From: Jimgerdemannia flammicorona
Taxonomy: Eukaryota; Mucoromycota; Endogonomycetes; Endogonales; Endogonaceae
Length of the DNA: 19,299 bases
Direction of reading: 5' to 3'
Assembly: GCA_003990745.1 (NCBI GenBank)
Contig: RBNI01002205.1
Location: 1-19,299, forward strand
A program made the position numbers and the translations under genes. The notes under the pieces are model-generated. The model ran no database searches, was not told the origin of the DNA, and was given only the letters and a program-made list of their open reading frames with translations. Position 1 is the first letter of the stretch; each line of letters begins with the position of its first letter. Below are positions 19,275 to 19,299 of the stretch, one piece after another.

Positions 19275-19299
19275 AATTTTTTTTTTTTTTTTTGTTTTT
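19275..19299. repeat. Poly(T) run at the right edge
   Basis: This is a T run with a single G. It may be the poly(A) tail of a LINE inserted in the opposite orientation and continuing outside the window. Confidence 0.4.

Overview
The window looks like a repeat graveyard from a filamentous fungus, probably an ascomycete, although the sequence does not fix the species. The signs are a Tad1-like two-ORF LINE, a DIRS-type reverse transcriptase relic, and very AT-rich, CpG-poor DNA whose coding remnants carry C-to-T and G-to-A transitions as in repeat-induced or methylation-linked mutation. No intact host gene, rRNA, tRNA or CRISPR array was found.

Layout, left to right. 1-14 is poly(A). 35-805 holds diverged tandem repeats, including a unit of about 320 bp present twice. 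806-3439 is AT-rich DNA with no recognisable gene. 3440-5700 is a pyrimidine-rich (sense strand) relic of a DIRS-like retrotransposon with a readable reverse transcriptase core at 4984-5523. About 6560-9422 is LINE copy A, heavily mutated. It is interrupted at 9436-10867 by a 5'-truncated LINE, copy C, with a poly(A) tail and a 12-13 bp target duplication. A resumes for about 25-35 bases and is interrupted again by copy B (10904-16737), a full-length 5.8 kb LINE with a perfect 15 bp target duplication and a 50 bp poly(A) tail. The 3' end of A continues from 16753 to about 17330. 17331-17880 is AT-rich filler. 17881-19270 is strikingly different: CpG dinucleotides are common and there is a small cluster of ACGTCATC and ACGCGT motifs, but no gene could be read. 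The window ends in poly(T).

Copy B carries a short 5' UTR, ORF1 (RNA-binding, double RRM-like fold, no zinc knuckle seen) and ORF2 (AP endonuclease, reverse transcriptase, Cys-rich C terminus). Together these would form the RNP and perform target-primed reverse transcription. Both are dead here. ORF1 has two in-frame stops. ORF2 has 19, plus a probable single-base deletion. Every one of these stops is TGA or TAG, as expected from C-to-T change at CGA and CAG codons. ORF1 and ORF2 lie in the same frame, separated by one TGA.

The order of events read from the nesting is: DIRS relic and LINE A first, then C into A, then B into A next to C. No novel functional system was found. The value of the window lies in the nested history, the mutation spectrum and the unusual features of LINE B.
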